From Conidiobolus incongruus B7586 (taxonomy: Eukaryota; Entomophthoromycota; Entomophthoromycetes; Entomophthorales; Conidiobolaceae), in contig JNEM01013264.1 in NCBI GenBank assembly GCA_000697335.1, forward strand, positions 1-19,445: a stretch of DNA of 19,445 bases, read 5' to 3'. The position numbers were made by a program, and so were the translations under genes. Position 1 is the stretch's first letter, and each line of letters begins with the position of its first letter. Positions 11,709 to 19,445 of the stretch are shown here, piece after piece. Below the pieces are notes generated by a model. The model was given only the letters and a program-made list of their open reading frames with translations, did no database searches and was not told the origin of the DNA.

Positions 11709-12558
11709 TATTCTTTCCCTATATTTTTAAATAACTTCAAATTTATATTAAATTCTTATTAATTGATTAAATCGTATTATACAGAAAACACAATTAAATG
11801 ATATTACATTTGTATTATTTATCACATCATTAGTAGAATTATATTAGCAATTTGTAAGAGTTCTTATTACGTTATAATCCGTCACAATGTCGTAGATAAT
11901 ACGTTACTGAATTAGATTGGTTAAAAATATAAATGATTATATATAAGGTCAATTAGATCTTTTTTAATAAGAACTTTGCAAATGTCTAATATATTTAATA
12001 GATAACATTTGAAAATTGTATTGATTTTTATTGTCTTTAAATTATTATTTAATCCACTCGAGAATAATGGTATATATCTATTAAACTATTTGGTTGACTA
12101 TACTCACTATTGAATAATAATATTTAAAATTCAATAAATCATTAAATTTATTAATTATCATAAAAGATAGTTATATAATTGATTAAATTTTTCTATTTTA
12201 AATATTTTTAATATTGACAATTAATAAATTCCATAATTCAACTTTATCATTTTTTTATAAATAAGTTTAACGAAAAACAACTAGAAAAATGGATATTTTA
12301 GTCGCTAAATATTGATAAATTTTATTAGTAGGAATTAACATTTTATCAAATATTAAAAATAACTTTTTGTATTTTTCAAAAAGTAAATAAATTTATTTAA
12401 ATTTTAGACTAATGTGATATTTAAAATTTCAAAGTTGATTTTTTAAATCCCAAAATTAAAATTCAAATCATTCTTAAATTTAATGGTTACAATTGGTTTC
12501 TTCTATTCCCCATAATTAATCTTCTATCTTTTTTTCATTAAAATAAATACTAAAAGAT
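11709..12558. other. AT-rich spacer upstream of the ANTH gene
   Basis: About 850 bp without a gene. The final stretch before 12559 is rich in T and pyrimidines (12500-12540), as often seen ahead of fungal start sites, and presumably carries the promoter and 5' UTR of the ANTH-domain gene. Confidence 0.65.
11724..11728 (+). terminator. Pol III terminator of tRNA-Val
   Basis: A T5 run begins 16 nt past the mature 3' end. It is the first run of four or more T after the gene. Confidence 0.75.
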
Positions 12559-14229
12559 ATGGAAACTAGCGTTAATAAAGCTTGTAGAACTGATAAATTC
12601 GCACCTAAAACTAAACATTTAGTTGGTAACATTTAACTTTAATTTCAAAATTCTAAAATTAATTCTCATTAGCAATATGTAGTTACTCCTGGGAGAATAA
12701 AGCAACCTTGCGCAATATGATCGATTTACTCGGTGACAAATTGAGAGATAGTCATTGGACTGTAGTGTACAAGTCTCTAATCTGTATTCATACGTTGATG
12801 CGTGACGGCAGCTCCGAAAATGTATTTAACTATTTAGTGAGTTGTCATAGAATGTTGAATGTGAGTGGATTTAGGCCGAAACCTAATAGTTCAGGTATGC
12901 TGTTATATTTTTAATTTATAAATTTATTAATTTGGTTTAGGGGTTCATCAGTCCAAAAATATTAGAATGTACGCTTCTTATTTGGAAGATAAGGTAGAAG
13001 TTTGGCGTAATTTAAAAATTGATTTTGGTGAAAGTAGGACAGATTTTGCTATGAAGCTAGTGACAGATACGAATATTTCTAACCTTCTAAAGAATTTGGA
13101 AGCTTTACAAAAACATTTGGACGCTTTGTTGAATATGAAATTGAATGAAGTAGATATTGATAATGAGGTGACATTATACTGCTTGAGACTGATGATTAGA
13201 GATTGTCTCAAGTTGTTTCAACTTTTGAACCATGGAATTATCTTTATGTTGAAGCATTATTTCGATATGAGTGTCCCGAATGCGACCAATGCCTTGAATG
13301 TTTATAGAAAATTTACAGAACAGGCTAAAGAAGTTACCGAATACTTGAAGGTTGGGAAATTGTTCGAGAGTTACTTGGGCTTTAATATTCCCAACTTGAA
13401 GCACGCTCCAGTCAGTTTGGCTGAGGGCTTGGAGGAGTATTTGAAAAATCCTAACAAACAGCAAAATCAATTCAACTTTAATAACAATACTAACACCACA
13501 ACTAACAATACTAACGACGTTTTCGATTTCTTTAATTTAAATAACACATCATCCCAACCCGGCAGAATCAATCCACCACCATCCAGTCAGAACACAAGTG
13601 CCAAGCAGAAACAGGTGATTGACTTCTTCGAAAGTATCGCTGAGGATCCTACCCTACAATCGAATCCCTACCAGCAAAATTTTGACAGTATAACTAGGAC
13701 TCAAAATGACCACAGTTTAATCAACACCTTCGATCCCTTTGCCCTGGGAGGTCCCAGTTCCGCCAGCAGTACCAACATATCATTTACTAATTCTTCATTT
13801 TCTAATACGAGTAGCCAGATGAGCAGTAATCCATTCGCAAGCTTACAATCCCAGTCGTCCACCAACACGTCATTCCAGTCTTCCCAATCCTTCAACTCAG
13901 TGTTTCCACTCATGCCCACGATGAATACTATGCCACAATCCGCTCCCAGCACTATTGGTCAAACTCACCAGAGGAAAAATAGTCAGAATCCCTTCAATAA
14001 TGTTGACACATTGGACTTTAACAACTCCAACACGAATCCATTCTCAACGATGCAAACGAATAGTTTCCAGAACCAGAATTCAATGACCTCACAGTCTAGT
14101 ACCAATCCTTTCAGTTTTGGTCAGGATCAACACGGTGGAACAGGTAGTGGGGGTAATACATTTAATCCTGTATTCCCACCACCCCAGCAAGCTACCGCTA
14201 CTCAGCATAATACTTTTAATCCATTTTAA
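12559..14229 (+). CDS. YAP1801: AP180/CALM-type ANTH-domain clathrin adaptor, 525 aa
   Basis: Proteins of this family bind PI(4,5)P2 at the plasma membrane and help build clathrin coats for endocytosis. Exons are 12559-12625, 12673-12894 and 12941-14229, with introns of 47 and 46 nt, giving 525 residues. The ANTH domain covers about residues 1-265. Near the start is the lipid-binding signature, here KAC followed by six residues and PKTKH (family form KAT-x6-PKxKH). Next come HWTVVYKSLICIHTLMRDGS and MYASYLEDKVEVW, typical of fungal members. The tail (266-525) is disordered, rich in N, S, Q and T, with one DPF (361-363, an AP-2 ear type motif) and five NPF motifs (393, 446, 462, 485 and the last three residues 523-525) for EH-domain partners such as Ede1 or Pan1. 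I saw no canonical clathrin box. AATAAA lies at 14262-14267. The symbol is that of the yeast group; exact orthology is not shown. Confidence 0.93.
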
Positions 14230-14460
14230 TGGTTGTGAAAATTTATTATTTAATCTTTGAAAATAAAATATAATAAAAAATGGAATTAATATAAACATTA
14301 TTAAATATTATTATTGTAAATATTTAAATTGAAAAATATATATTTGACAATGAATTAATATGATAAATAATATTAATAAAAATTTATTAAAGTAAATGAT
14401 TTTTTGAGCTTATATAAATACAAAAATATGACATTTAGACAGTAAAGATAAATTTCATAA

Positions 14461-17079
14461 TTATTTGTTTAAATGGTTGATGGCATGAGTATTAACATAG
14501 GGGACGGGTGCCAACTTCATCGCTTCGAAACTAGGGTGATCCACCTTGGGGTAGGCCGAAGTGTAGATGCGGTAGACCTCGTTCGCGAGATCGTGACGTC
14601 CTCTCTTGGTAAGTTCGTGAATGAAGGCGTGGCACAGATCCAAGTGAATTTGAAGGGGTGATTTGGACAGTTGTAGGAAGAGATCGAAGGCCCAGTCGAG
14701 CTCGCCGTGGATGCGCGAGAGGTTGAGGATCAGAATGCGGTAGTGCGTCCAGCTAATGAAATGGCCGGCATCGCGGATCTGGTTAATCAGAGGATTGACC
14801 TTATCGAGCTGGTAGGGCTCTAATTGCGTGTAGAAGCGGAATTGTAACGCTTGAGTGCGTTCGTCAGTAGGGAGGTTGAAATCCGTCATCATTTGGAACA
14901 GACTGGCAGTTTCTTTGAAATCGCGATTCACCTCAATAGAGTGTTCGATCAGTTGGTGGAAGATACTGGGACGGCTGATCATGTCGCGCTTGAGGCTGGG
15001 GGAGTCCAATACCTTTTGGAAGAAGCCCTTGGCTTTGGCATAGTCGTTTTGCTTGAGGGCAGCCTTAATGAATGTACCATAACCGACAAGATCAACTTCG
15101 AGCTGGAGGCCTGAGATCTTGCGTTGGACTTGCCATACTTTGTTAAGTTGATCAGATTCGATACAGGTATTCAATAATACGTTGACAAAGTAGGTCTGAA
15201 TCTTGATATGGTGGTGCTTGAGTCTGTTAAAGAATTCAAACCCGATCTGAGTAGCTTGGGAAGTACCTTGAATACGCCTTACCATCATAATGAATTCAGC
15301 AGATGCATAGGAATCCATGAAAATGTCTTGAGCGATCAATTCCTCAAGCAATTCGGAGGCTTCACGGTGGTGGCCTCTGCGGCAGTGATGACGAATAGCG
15401 AAGGAATAACTGGGAGCGCAGGCAAGCATCCATCCGATCTTGTCCTTGATTTGGTAGAGAATAGGGCGGACTTCGTCGAAGAGACGGATACCTTGATCGT
15501 ACATGTTCTCGGCGAGGAGCTTGGAAAGAGTGTGGGAAATGGCGGGAGCGGAGGGGTGAAGTCCTTGGCTAAGAACGTCGCGAATCAATCCAAGGCATGC
15601 GAGGGCACTGGATTGCATAAGAACCTTACGATTCATGAGGTAGAGATTGAAACGGATACCGCACTCTTGCTCTGAACAGTCCAAAATTTTGTGGAAAACT
15701 TTTTCGATCTCACCACGGACCTGATCCTTTTCTTTGGGAGACATCTTGGGATGAATAATGGCTTGGTGGATGAGCTGGTCGATGATGATCTGGATAGAGG
15801 TATTAACCTTCAAACCAAGTTGGTCAATATTATGCATAATGTTCACAATGGCAAAGTGATCGACATGGGAGCGAACTAGCATCTTGAGTAAGTTGAAGAA
15901 GTATGTACTAGGTTGTTTACTCTTGTTAAGAGCTGCGGAAATCTGATCGAGGGAGTAAGAGTTGTGTTGGTTGAGGATTAAAGCAGCGACATTGCGATGA
16001 ATTGTATCAGGCGATTTTTCGATATTGAGATGAATCACGCAATTTACCAAGTCAATTGGGGTTGAGATCTGCTTGACCATATCTGAGAGAATCTTCCATC
16101 CAGTGTTGTACATAGAGTATCTGGTAGTACCTTTAGGCAATTGCTGGATCTTTTCCAAAGCTTCCAAGAAACTATAGTGCTTCAATAGCTCGGAGGCAAT
16201 ATTGGCTGAGAAAGATTTGGGTAAGAACCCTTTGGTGAGGGATGAGTGGTGGATGATCTTCCATAATAACTGGGCATCATGAGTCTTTATGGCAGTATCC
16301 AAAGCATAGACCAATACATCGGCAGGAGCATCGAGATGGAAGTTGGCAAGTGTCTCGTAGACGGATTTCATTCTAGAATGATCTTGATGATTCTTGCGGA
16401 TGAAGTCGAGTAAGAATTTTTCCCAATCAATGGGTCTGTTGAAACGAATCAAAGTGGCCTCGACCATAAACCAATGGAAGGCGCGATCAGAATTATTGAA
16501 GCTGAGAGCATATTCGGCTAACTTGAGATGGGTGGAAGAGTTGGAGTGAATAAGGAACTCATCTAATAATGATTTGTGAATTCTCTCAGTTTGGTCAAGA
16601 GAGACTCTATGGCTGATCAATTCGTCAAGGATCAAGTTGAGGAAGACATGCTTATCGCCAGTAGTAAGTGGGGGATACCCTATGCTAAAAGTTCTAACTA
16701 AATGCATCAATCCATCAAAATCATTACTCTTTACAAGAGCAGAAACAATGGGAAGATATTGGTTGATCAACTGGACGGTGTGAGAGCTGCCGTCTCCTCC
16801 TATGGCAGCAGTGATAGCAGCCTCATTTGGATCATGAGAGGAATGAAAGGGGGGCTGATCATTGGCTTCCATAGCAGAAAAGAAGGGGGACCCATGCAGA
16901 AGACGATTGGTAGAGTAGATATTGGTTTTGGATGTTACATAATGATTCAAAAAGTTAGTGCTCAAATGAGGGGCGGCACCATTCTGTTGTTGCTCGTTGG
17001 CATGTCGTAACAAGAGCTGATTGGCGCGAGCGGAGGTCTTCGCGGGGAGCGCACGGTACAAGGGTCTGAAAATGGACAT
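14461..17079 (-). CDS. Mitochondrial PPR-type RNA-binding protein, 872 aa
   Basis: A single exon of 872 codons converging on the ANTH gene, 231 bp between the two stops. The N-terminus is a likely mitochondrial presequence: several Arg and Lys (FRPLYRALPAKTSARANQ) and no acidic residue before about position 29. The rest is helical throughout. The clearest degenerate pentatricopeptide-type repeats lie at about residues 485-865, in phrases such as GLIRDVLSQGLHPSAPAIS, EASELLEELIAQDIFMDSY, VNVLLNTCIESDQLNKVWQV and AKAKGFFQKVLDS, each of roughly 35 residues in paired helices. PPR proteins bind organellar transcripts and act in their stability, processing or translation; the target here cannot be read from sequence. 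Fungal relatives of Pet309, Dmr1 or Cbp1 type are possible. Codon use is much richer in G and C than in the neighbouring genes, which fits high expression or strong selection but could also mean a different history. Confidence 0.88.
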   Translation of the reverse strand: MSIFRPLYRALPAKTSARANQLLLRHANEQQQNGAAPHLSTNFLNHYVTSKTNIYSTNRLLHGSPFFSAMEANDQPPFHSSHDPNEAAITAAIGGDGSSHTVQLINQYLPIVSALVKSNDFDGLMHLVRTFSIGYPPLTTGDKHVFLNLILDELISHRVSLDQTERIHKSLLDEFLIHSNSSTHLKLAEYALSFNNSDRAFHWFMVEATLIRFNRPIDWEKFLLDFIRKNHQDHSRMKSVYETLANFHLDAPADVLVYALDTAIKTHDAQLLWKIIHHSSLTKGFLPKSFSANIASELLKHYSFLEALEKIQQLPKGTTRYSMYNTGWKILSDMVKQISTPIDLVNCVIHLNIEKSPDTIHRNVAALILNQHNSYSLDQISAALNKSKQPSTYFFNLLKMLVRSHVDHFAIVNIMHNIDQLGLKVNTSIQIIIDQLIHQAIIHPKMSPKEKDQVRGEIEKVFHKILDCSEQECGIRFNLYLMNRKVLMQSSALACLGLIRDVLSQGLHPSAPAISHTLSKLLAENMYDQGIRLFDEVRPILYQIKDKIGWMLACAPSYSFAIRHHCRRGHHREASELLEELIAQDIFMDSYASAEFIMMVRRIQGTSQATQIGFEFFNRLKHHHIKIQTYFVNVLLNTCIESDQLNKVWQVQRKISGLQLEVDLVGYGTFIKAALKQNDYAKAKGFFQKVLDSPSLKRDMISRPSIFHQLIEHSIEVNRDFKETASLFQMMTDFNLPTDERTQALQFRFYTQLEPYQLDKVNPLINQIRDAGHFISWTHYRILILNLSRIHGELDWAFDLFLQLSKSPLQIHLDLCHAFIHELTKRGRHDLANEVYRIYTSAYPKVDHPSFEAMKLAPVPYVNTHAINHLNK

Positions 17080-17413
17080 TGTAATAAACAGATGGATAAA
17101 TAAATTAATACCCTGAACTAATTAAATTGGAAAGAACTGGATCAATAAAAATGAATAAGATCCCACAAAACAAATTGTAAAGTATAAAAACGAATAGAAT
17201 CAATTTACTAAACGAAAAATTGGTTGATTGAAAATTGATTTGAAAGAAAAATGCACAAATCTAATTGAGATGAGCTCAACTTATATATTTAAAATTTACT
17301 TTCAGCACCGCAACTACCATACCAAGTAATCTCCATTCCAGCATACTCAATTCAGTTCCATTCGATTAGCCAATCACATTCCCCAATGTATGGATAAATT
17401 CGGGAAGAGCGAA
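17080..17413. other. Spacer between the PPR gene and a possible small gene
   Basis: This holds the promoter and 5' UTR of the leftward PPR gene, and probably the 3' UTR of the small gene that ends at 17414. Sequence around 17300-17400 is less AT-rich than other spacers. I see no further open frame. Confidence 0.6.
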
Positions 17414-17659
17414 TTATCCATCCAACTTCTGTTGAAGGTAATCATTTGGTATCATTTGTTTATCCGATTCTTTAAACTGAACTTTAGGTTTTAAACTCAA
17501 TTCTGCAAGTTTAATCCCTTTCCAATTCCAAGTAATCATAAACAATTGATCTAAGCCTAATATCGTATTCACTCCAGCAGATTTTCCTCTGATTATATAT
17601 AGTTTACACCAATATATCAAAGAATAAATTGAATATACTGAATAACCTGTTAAATGAGT
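17414..17659 (-). CDS. Probable 3' exon of an unrecognised small gene
   Basis: A minus-strand frame is open from 17659 to a TAA at 17414-17416. Its last 58 codons (from about 17587) have a balanced, soluble-protein composition, with phrases such as GVNTILGLDQL, ITWNWKGIKLAEL and QMIPNDYLQQKLDG, unlike chance frames in AT-rich spacer. Two possible acceptors lead into it: TTTAACAG (exon from 17646) and AATCAG (exon from 17588). A plausible first exon lies upstream at 17869-17838: ATG with an in-frame stop directly before it, reading MNNIWLNARGE, then a GTATTT donor. The middle of the gene could not be joined without guesswork. I recognise no family. It stands in tandem with the PPR gene, 334 bp apart. 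It could be a small conserved fungal protein, or a partial gene. Confidence 0.4.
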   Translation of the reverse strand, partial: THLTGYSVYSIYSLIYWCKLYIIRGKSAGVNTILGLDQLFMITWNWKGIKLAELSLKPKVQFKESDKQMIPNDYLQQKLDG

Positions 17660-17869
17660 TTAAATGATTAGTTCCTAAACATTTACTAAAGATATCCAAT
17701 TTTAACCGATAAATTTCTTAATTCCTTAAACTTCCACTATGAAATCACTATTTGCCCCAACTTGTAATTCTATATGAAAATGCAACATGCCTTGCATTGC
17801 AATAATAAAGGATTAATTTTCCTCGGAATATAAATACTCTCCCCTAGCATTCAACCAAATGTTATTCAT

Positions 17870-18860
17870 TTATTAAAATTAATACATATATCCTTAATTT
17901 TTGAATTAATATTTGTCACTTGTTGATTAATGCTCATATGATATTAATAGTGGATTGGACAGTGGTATTCACATTTGAAATTGATATCACATCAATTATT
18001 TCATGTAAAACAAATCGATTAATATATATAACTAGTACCTGAGGAATAACAGTCAAATAAATTTAATTGAATAGATTATTAATAAATGTGAAATCATATA
18101 ATGAAAGGTTTGATTCCATATGTTATTAGGATTGGATCTTATAATTTCAATCAGAATACATCCGATCCATTAGATATAATTTTGCTTTGGGAATTTCTCA
18201 AAATGTAAAGTTTCGTAGAATTACTCGATTGAGTATTGGATTGAATTTTTGTCAAATTGATATATTCTAAATATCATAAATTGATATAGTTTATGATATG
18301 TGAATTGGTCAGGGTATTATTATTCTTTAAAAGTACTAAATTTTATATTTTTGATTTAAAAACAAATATTAATTAATTATCAAATTGATTTTAAGATTGT
18401 TTTTCAATCGTATAAATTTTTTTAAATGGGATAATTTGAATAGAATGATGGTTAAAAATATTACATATTGATGTTCATATGATTTACCAAATATGAGATG
18501 ATTAAACTAAATTTTTAATATTGGAATTTTTTCTGAGGTATAATTACTAATCACGAAATAAATTAAAAAATTATAAACATCAAGTGATTAATTGATGTAT
18601 AAATAGTTGCAAGTTTGATATTTAATGAAATAATATTATATCTATTTTGAAATTAGTATTATGAAAAATTTGATATATCAGCTTTTTAAATTTTAAAAAA
18701 TATTTGATAATTGAAATAAAGTAAAAAGTTGAATTATTAAATAATATTATCCGCTATTTCAATAATATGGAATGGATATTAAGAAAAAATATTTAACTAG
18801 TGGATATGATTGTATTTGAGAAATTTTTGTAAGAAACTCAGAAAATTAATTTTTAATTTT
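17870..18860. other. AT-rich spacer, no convincing gene
   Basis: The left end should carry the promoter of the possible small gene ending at 17414. A 35-codon ATG frame on the + strand (18101-18208) is the only piece with a mixed composition; it is too short to call. The rest is AT-rich with stops in all frames. Confidence 0.6.
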
Positions 18861-18933
18861 CACCCAACTTGGGGGTCAAACCCACAACCTTGAGATTAAG
18901 AGTATCACACTCTACCAATTGAGCTAGCCAGGC
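18861..18933 (-). pseudogene. Decayed tRNA-Lys(CUU) copy
   Basis: This 73-nt minus-strand copy matches the intact gene at 5623-5695 in 67 of 73 positions without gaps. The anticodon CTT is kept. Differences on the + strand are at 18869, 18878, 18904, 18909, 18917 and 18930. They cost the invariant C of the T loop (TTC becomes TTT, weakening the B box and the D-loop/T-loop contact), the first T-stem pair (G with A), one anticodon-stem pair (T with C), and turn one D-stem pair into G:T. The acceptor stem can still pair through wobbles. A T4 run follows at 18845-18842. Two mismatched stems plus the lost T-loop C make a working tRNA unlikely, so I call it a pseudogene. A weakly expressed variant is not excluded. 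Flanks show no likeness to those of the intact gene. Confidence 0.85.
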
Positions 18934-18943
18934 CTAATTATCG

Positions 18944-19250
18944 TGTTACAGCTCTTAGTGGCATTACCACTGTAATCATGATCTATTGGGAGTTGTTACA
19001 AATCATAACTCACATAACTACAACTGTATTATACATTGAAAGGTAGACTACCAATATACAAAAATATGTTAAGAACAAATATAAGGTTTATTTTAGGTGT
19101 TGCATATAATAAAAAGTTAAAGCTTTGCTATTATACCAAAGGTGGTATTTATATAATAATATCAGTATTAAGATAAAGTCATATGCATATGGTATGATTC
19201 TATTGCTAGAATATTATAAGACTTAGAAATGGGGTCAAGTCTCTCACAGA
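18944..19250. other. Hairpin-rich stretch beside the decayed tRNA
   Basis: About 300 bp, less AT-rich than its surroundings, with a run of short perfect inverted repeats: 18957-18971 (AGTGG/CCACT), 19042-19052 (GGTAG/CTACC, one-base loop), 19133-19148 (ATACCA/TGGTAT), 19180-19191 (the palindrome CATATGCATATG), 19197-19212 (ATTCTA/TAGAAT) and 19220-19241 (GACTT/AAGTC). TGTTACA occurs twice in direct orientation (18944-18950 and 18994-19000). No frame is open. It begins 10 bp upstream of the tRNA-like 5' end. It may be a structured RNA, an old tRNA-targeting retroelement terminal repeat, or chance. I could not name a family. Confidence 0.3.
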
Positions 19251-19445
19251 TTGATATTTTCTATATAATTCAATCCTTATATAATTATTATATATATATA
19301 TATATATCTAATATTTATTTTTTTTAAAAATATTTGAATAAATTAAATTTTATCTAATATTATTATTTTTTAAATTTATTTTTCTTAAAAATATTTATAA
19401 TATTTTTGTATAATATTTTATAATTTGATAATTCTATATATAAAT
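19251..19445. other. AT-rich right end
   Basis: A/T-only runs with a dinucleotide tract; no gene seen. Confidence 0.7.
19289..19307. repeat. (TA)n microsatellite
   Basis: About nine perfect TA units in AT-rich spacer just past the hairpin-rich stretch. Confidence 0.85.

Noticed and set aside
13174-13470. 98-codon minus-strand frame in the ANTH gene
   Set aside because: Antisense shadow of a recognised ANTH-domain exon, with no start or motif of its own.
15208-15675. 155-codon + strand frame inside the PPR gene
   Set aside because: It is antisense to the PPR gene, which has strong coding character over its whole length. Long antisense frames are expected in its GC-richer codon use.
18101-18208. 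35-codon ATG frame with a mixed composition on the + strand
   Set aside because: Too short, with no family likeness and no clear partner exon. A GTAAAG near its end could be a donor, but no convincing acceptor and downstream frame follow.
18841-18933. tRNA-derived SINE with the tRNA-Lys copy as its head
   Set aside because: A SINE body should follow the tRNA 3' end, on the left here. That sequence is plain AT-rich spacer with no distinct body, and no second copy is seen.
18944-19250. Solo long terminal repeat of a tRNA-targeting retroelement
   Set aside because: The position beside a tRNA-like gene and the TGTTACA start are suggestive, but I found no flanking target-site duplication, no second copy in the window and no coding remains. 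Kept only as one option for the hairpin-rich stretch.

Overview
This window looks like nuclear DNA of a very AT-rich, intron-bearing eukaryote, most likely a fungus. The evidence is short GT-AG introns (46-59 nt in every resolved case) with ACTAAC- or TTAAC-like branch sites, eukaryotic Pol III tRNA genes with internal A and B boxes, monocistronic genes with AATAAA-type signals, a ribosome-assembly factor (RRP12), and an AP180-type endocytic adaptor that ends in NPF motifs. A low-GC early-diverging fungus (for example of the Conidiobolus kind) fits the composition and protein style. That placement is inference. The standard genetic code is used.

Layout. 817-4190 (-) encodes a 1057-residue coiled-coil protein in five exons. 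4191-7143 is AT-rich spacer holding one intact tRNA-Lys(CUU) on the - strand. 7144-11246 (+) is RRP12 in eight exons (1240 residues), five of its seven introns lying in the first 620 bp. 11247-12558 is spacer with an intact tRNA-Val(AAC). 12559-14229 (+) is a three-exon ANTH/CALM adaptor (525 residues). It converges on 14461-17079 (-), a single-exon mitochondrial PPR-type protein (872 residues). Upstream of that gene, 17414-17869 (-) appears to hold a small gene whose exon structure I could not settle. The right end is AT-rich and carries a decayed copy of the tRNA-Lys gene, beside a stretch unusually rich in short hairpins (18944-19250).

The genes do not form a pathway. They are ordinary housekeeping loci: ribosome export and assembly, clathrin endocytosis, mitochondrial RNA metabolism, and a structural coiled-coil protein.

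The most striking observation is mutational. The second tRNA-Lys copy differs from the intact one at six positions. Five of these hit every CpG of the gene, always at the cytosine of the tRNA-sense strand. Together with strong CpG depletion in the spacers (hand count 1 CpG against 11 GpC in 4201-5580), this points to cytosine-methylation-linked decay of non-coding DNA in this genome, while exons and working tRNA genes keep their CpGs.
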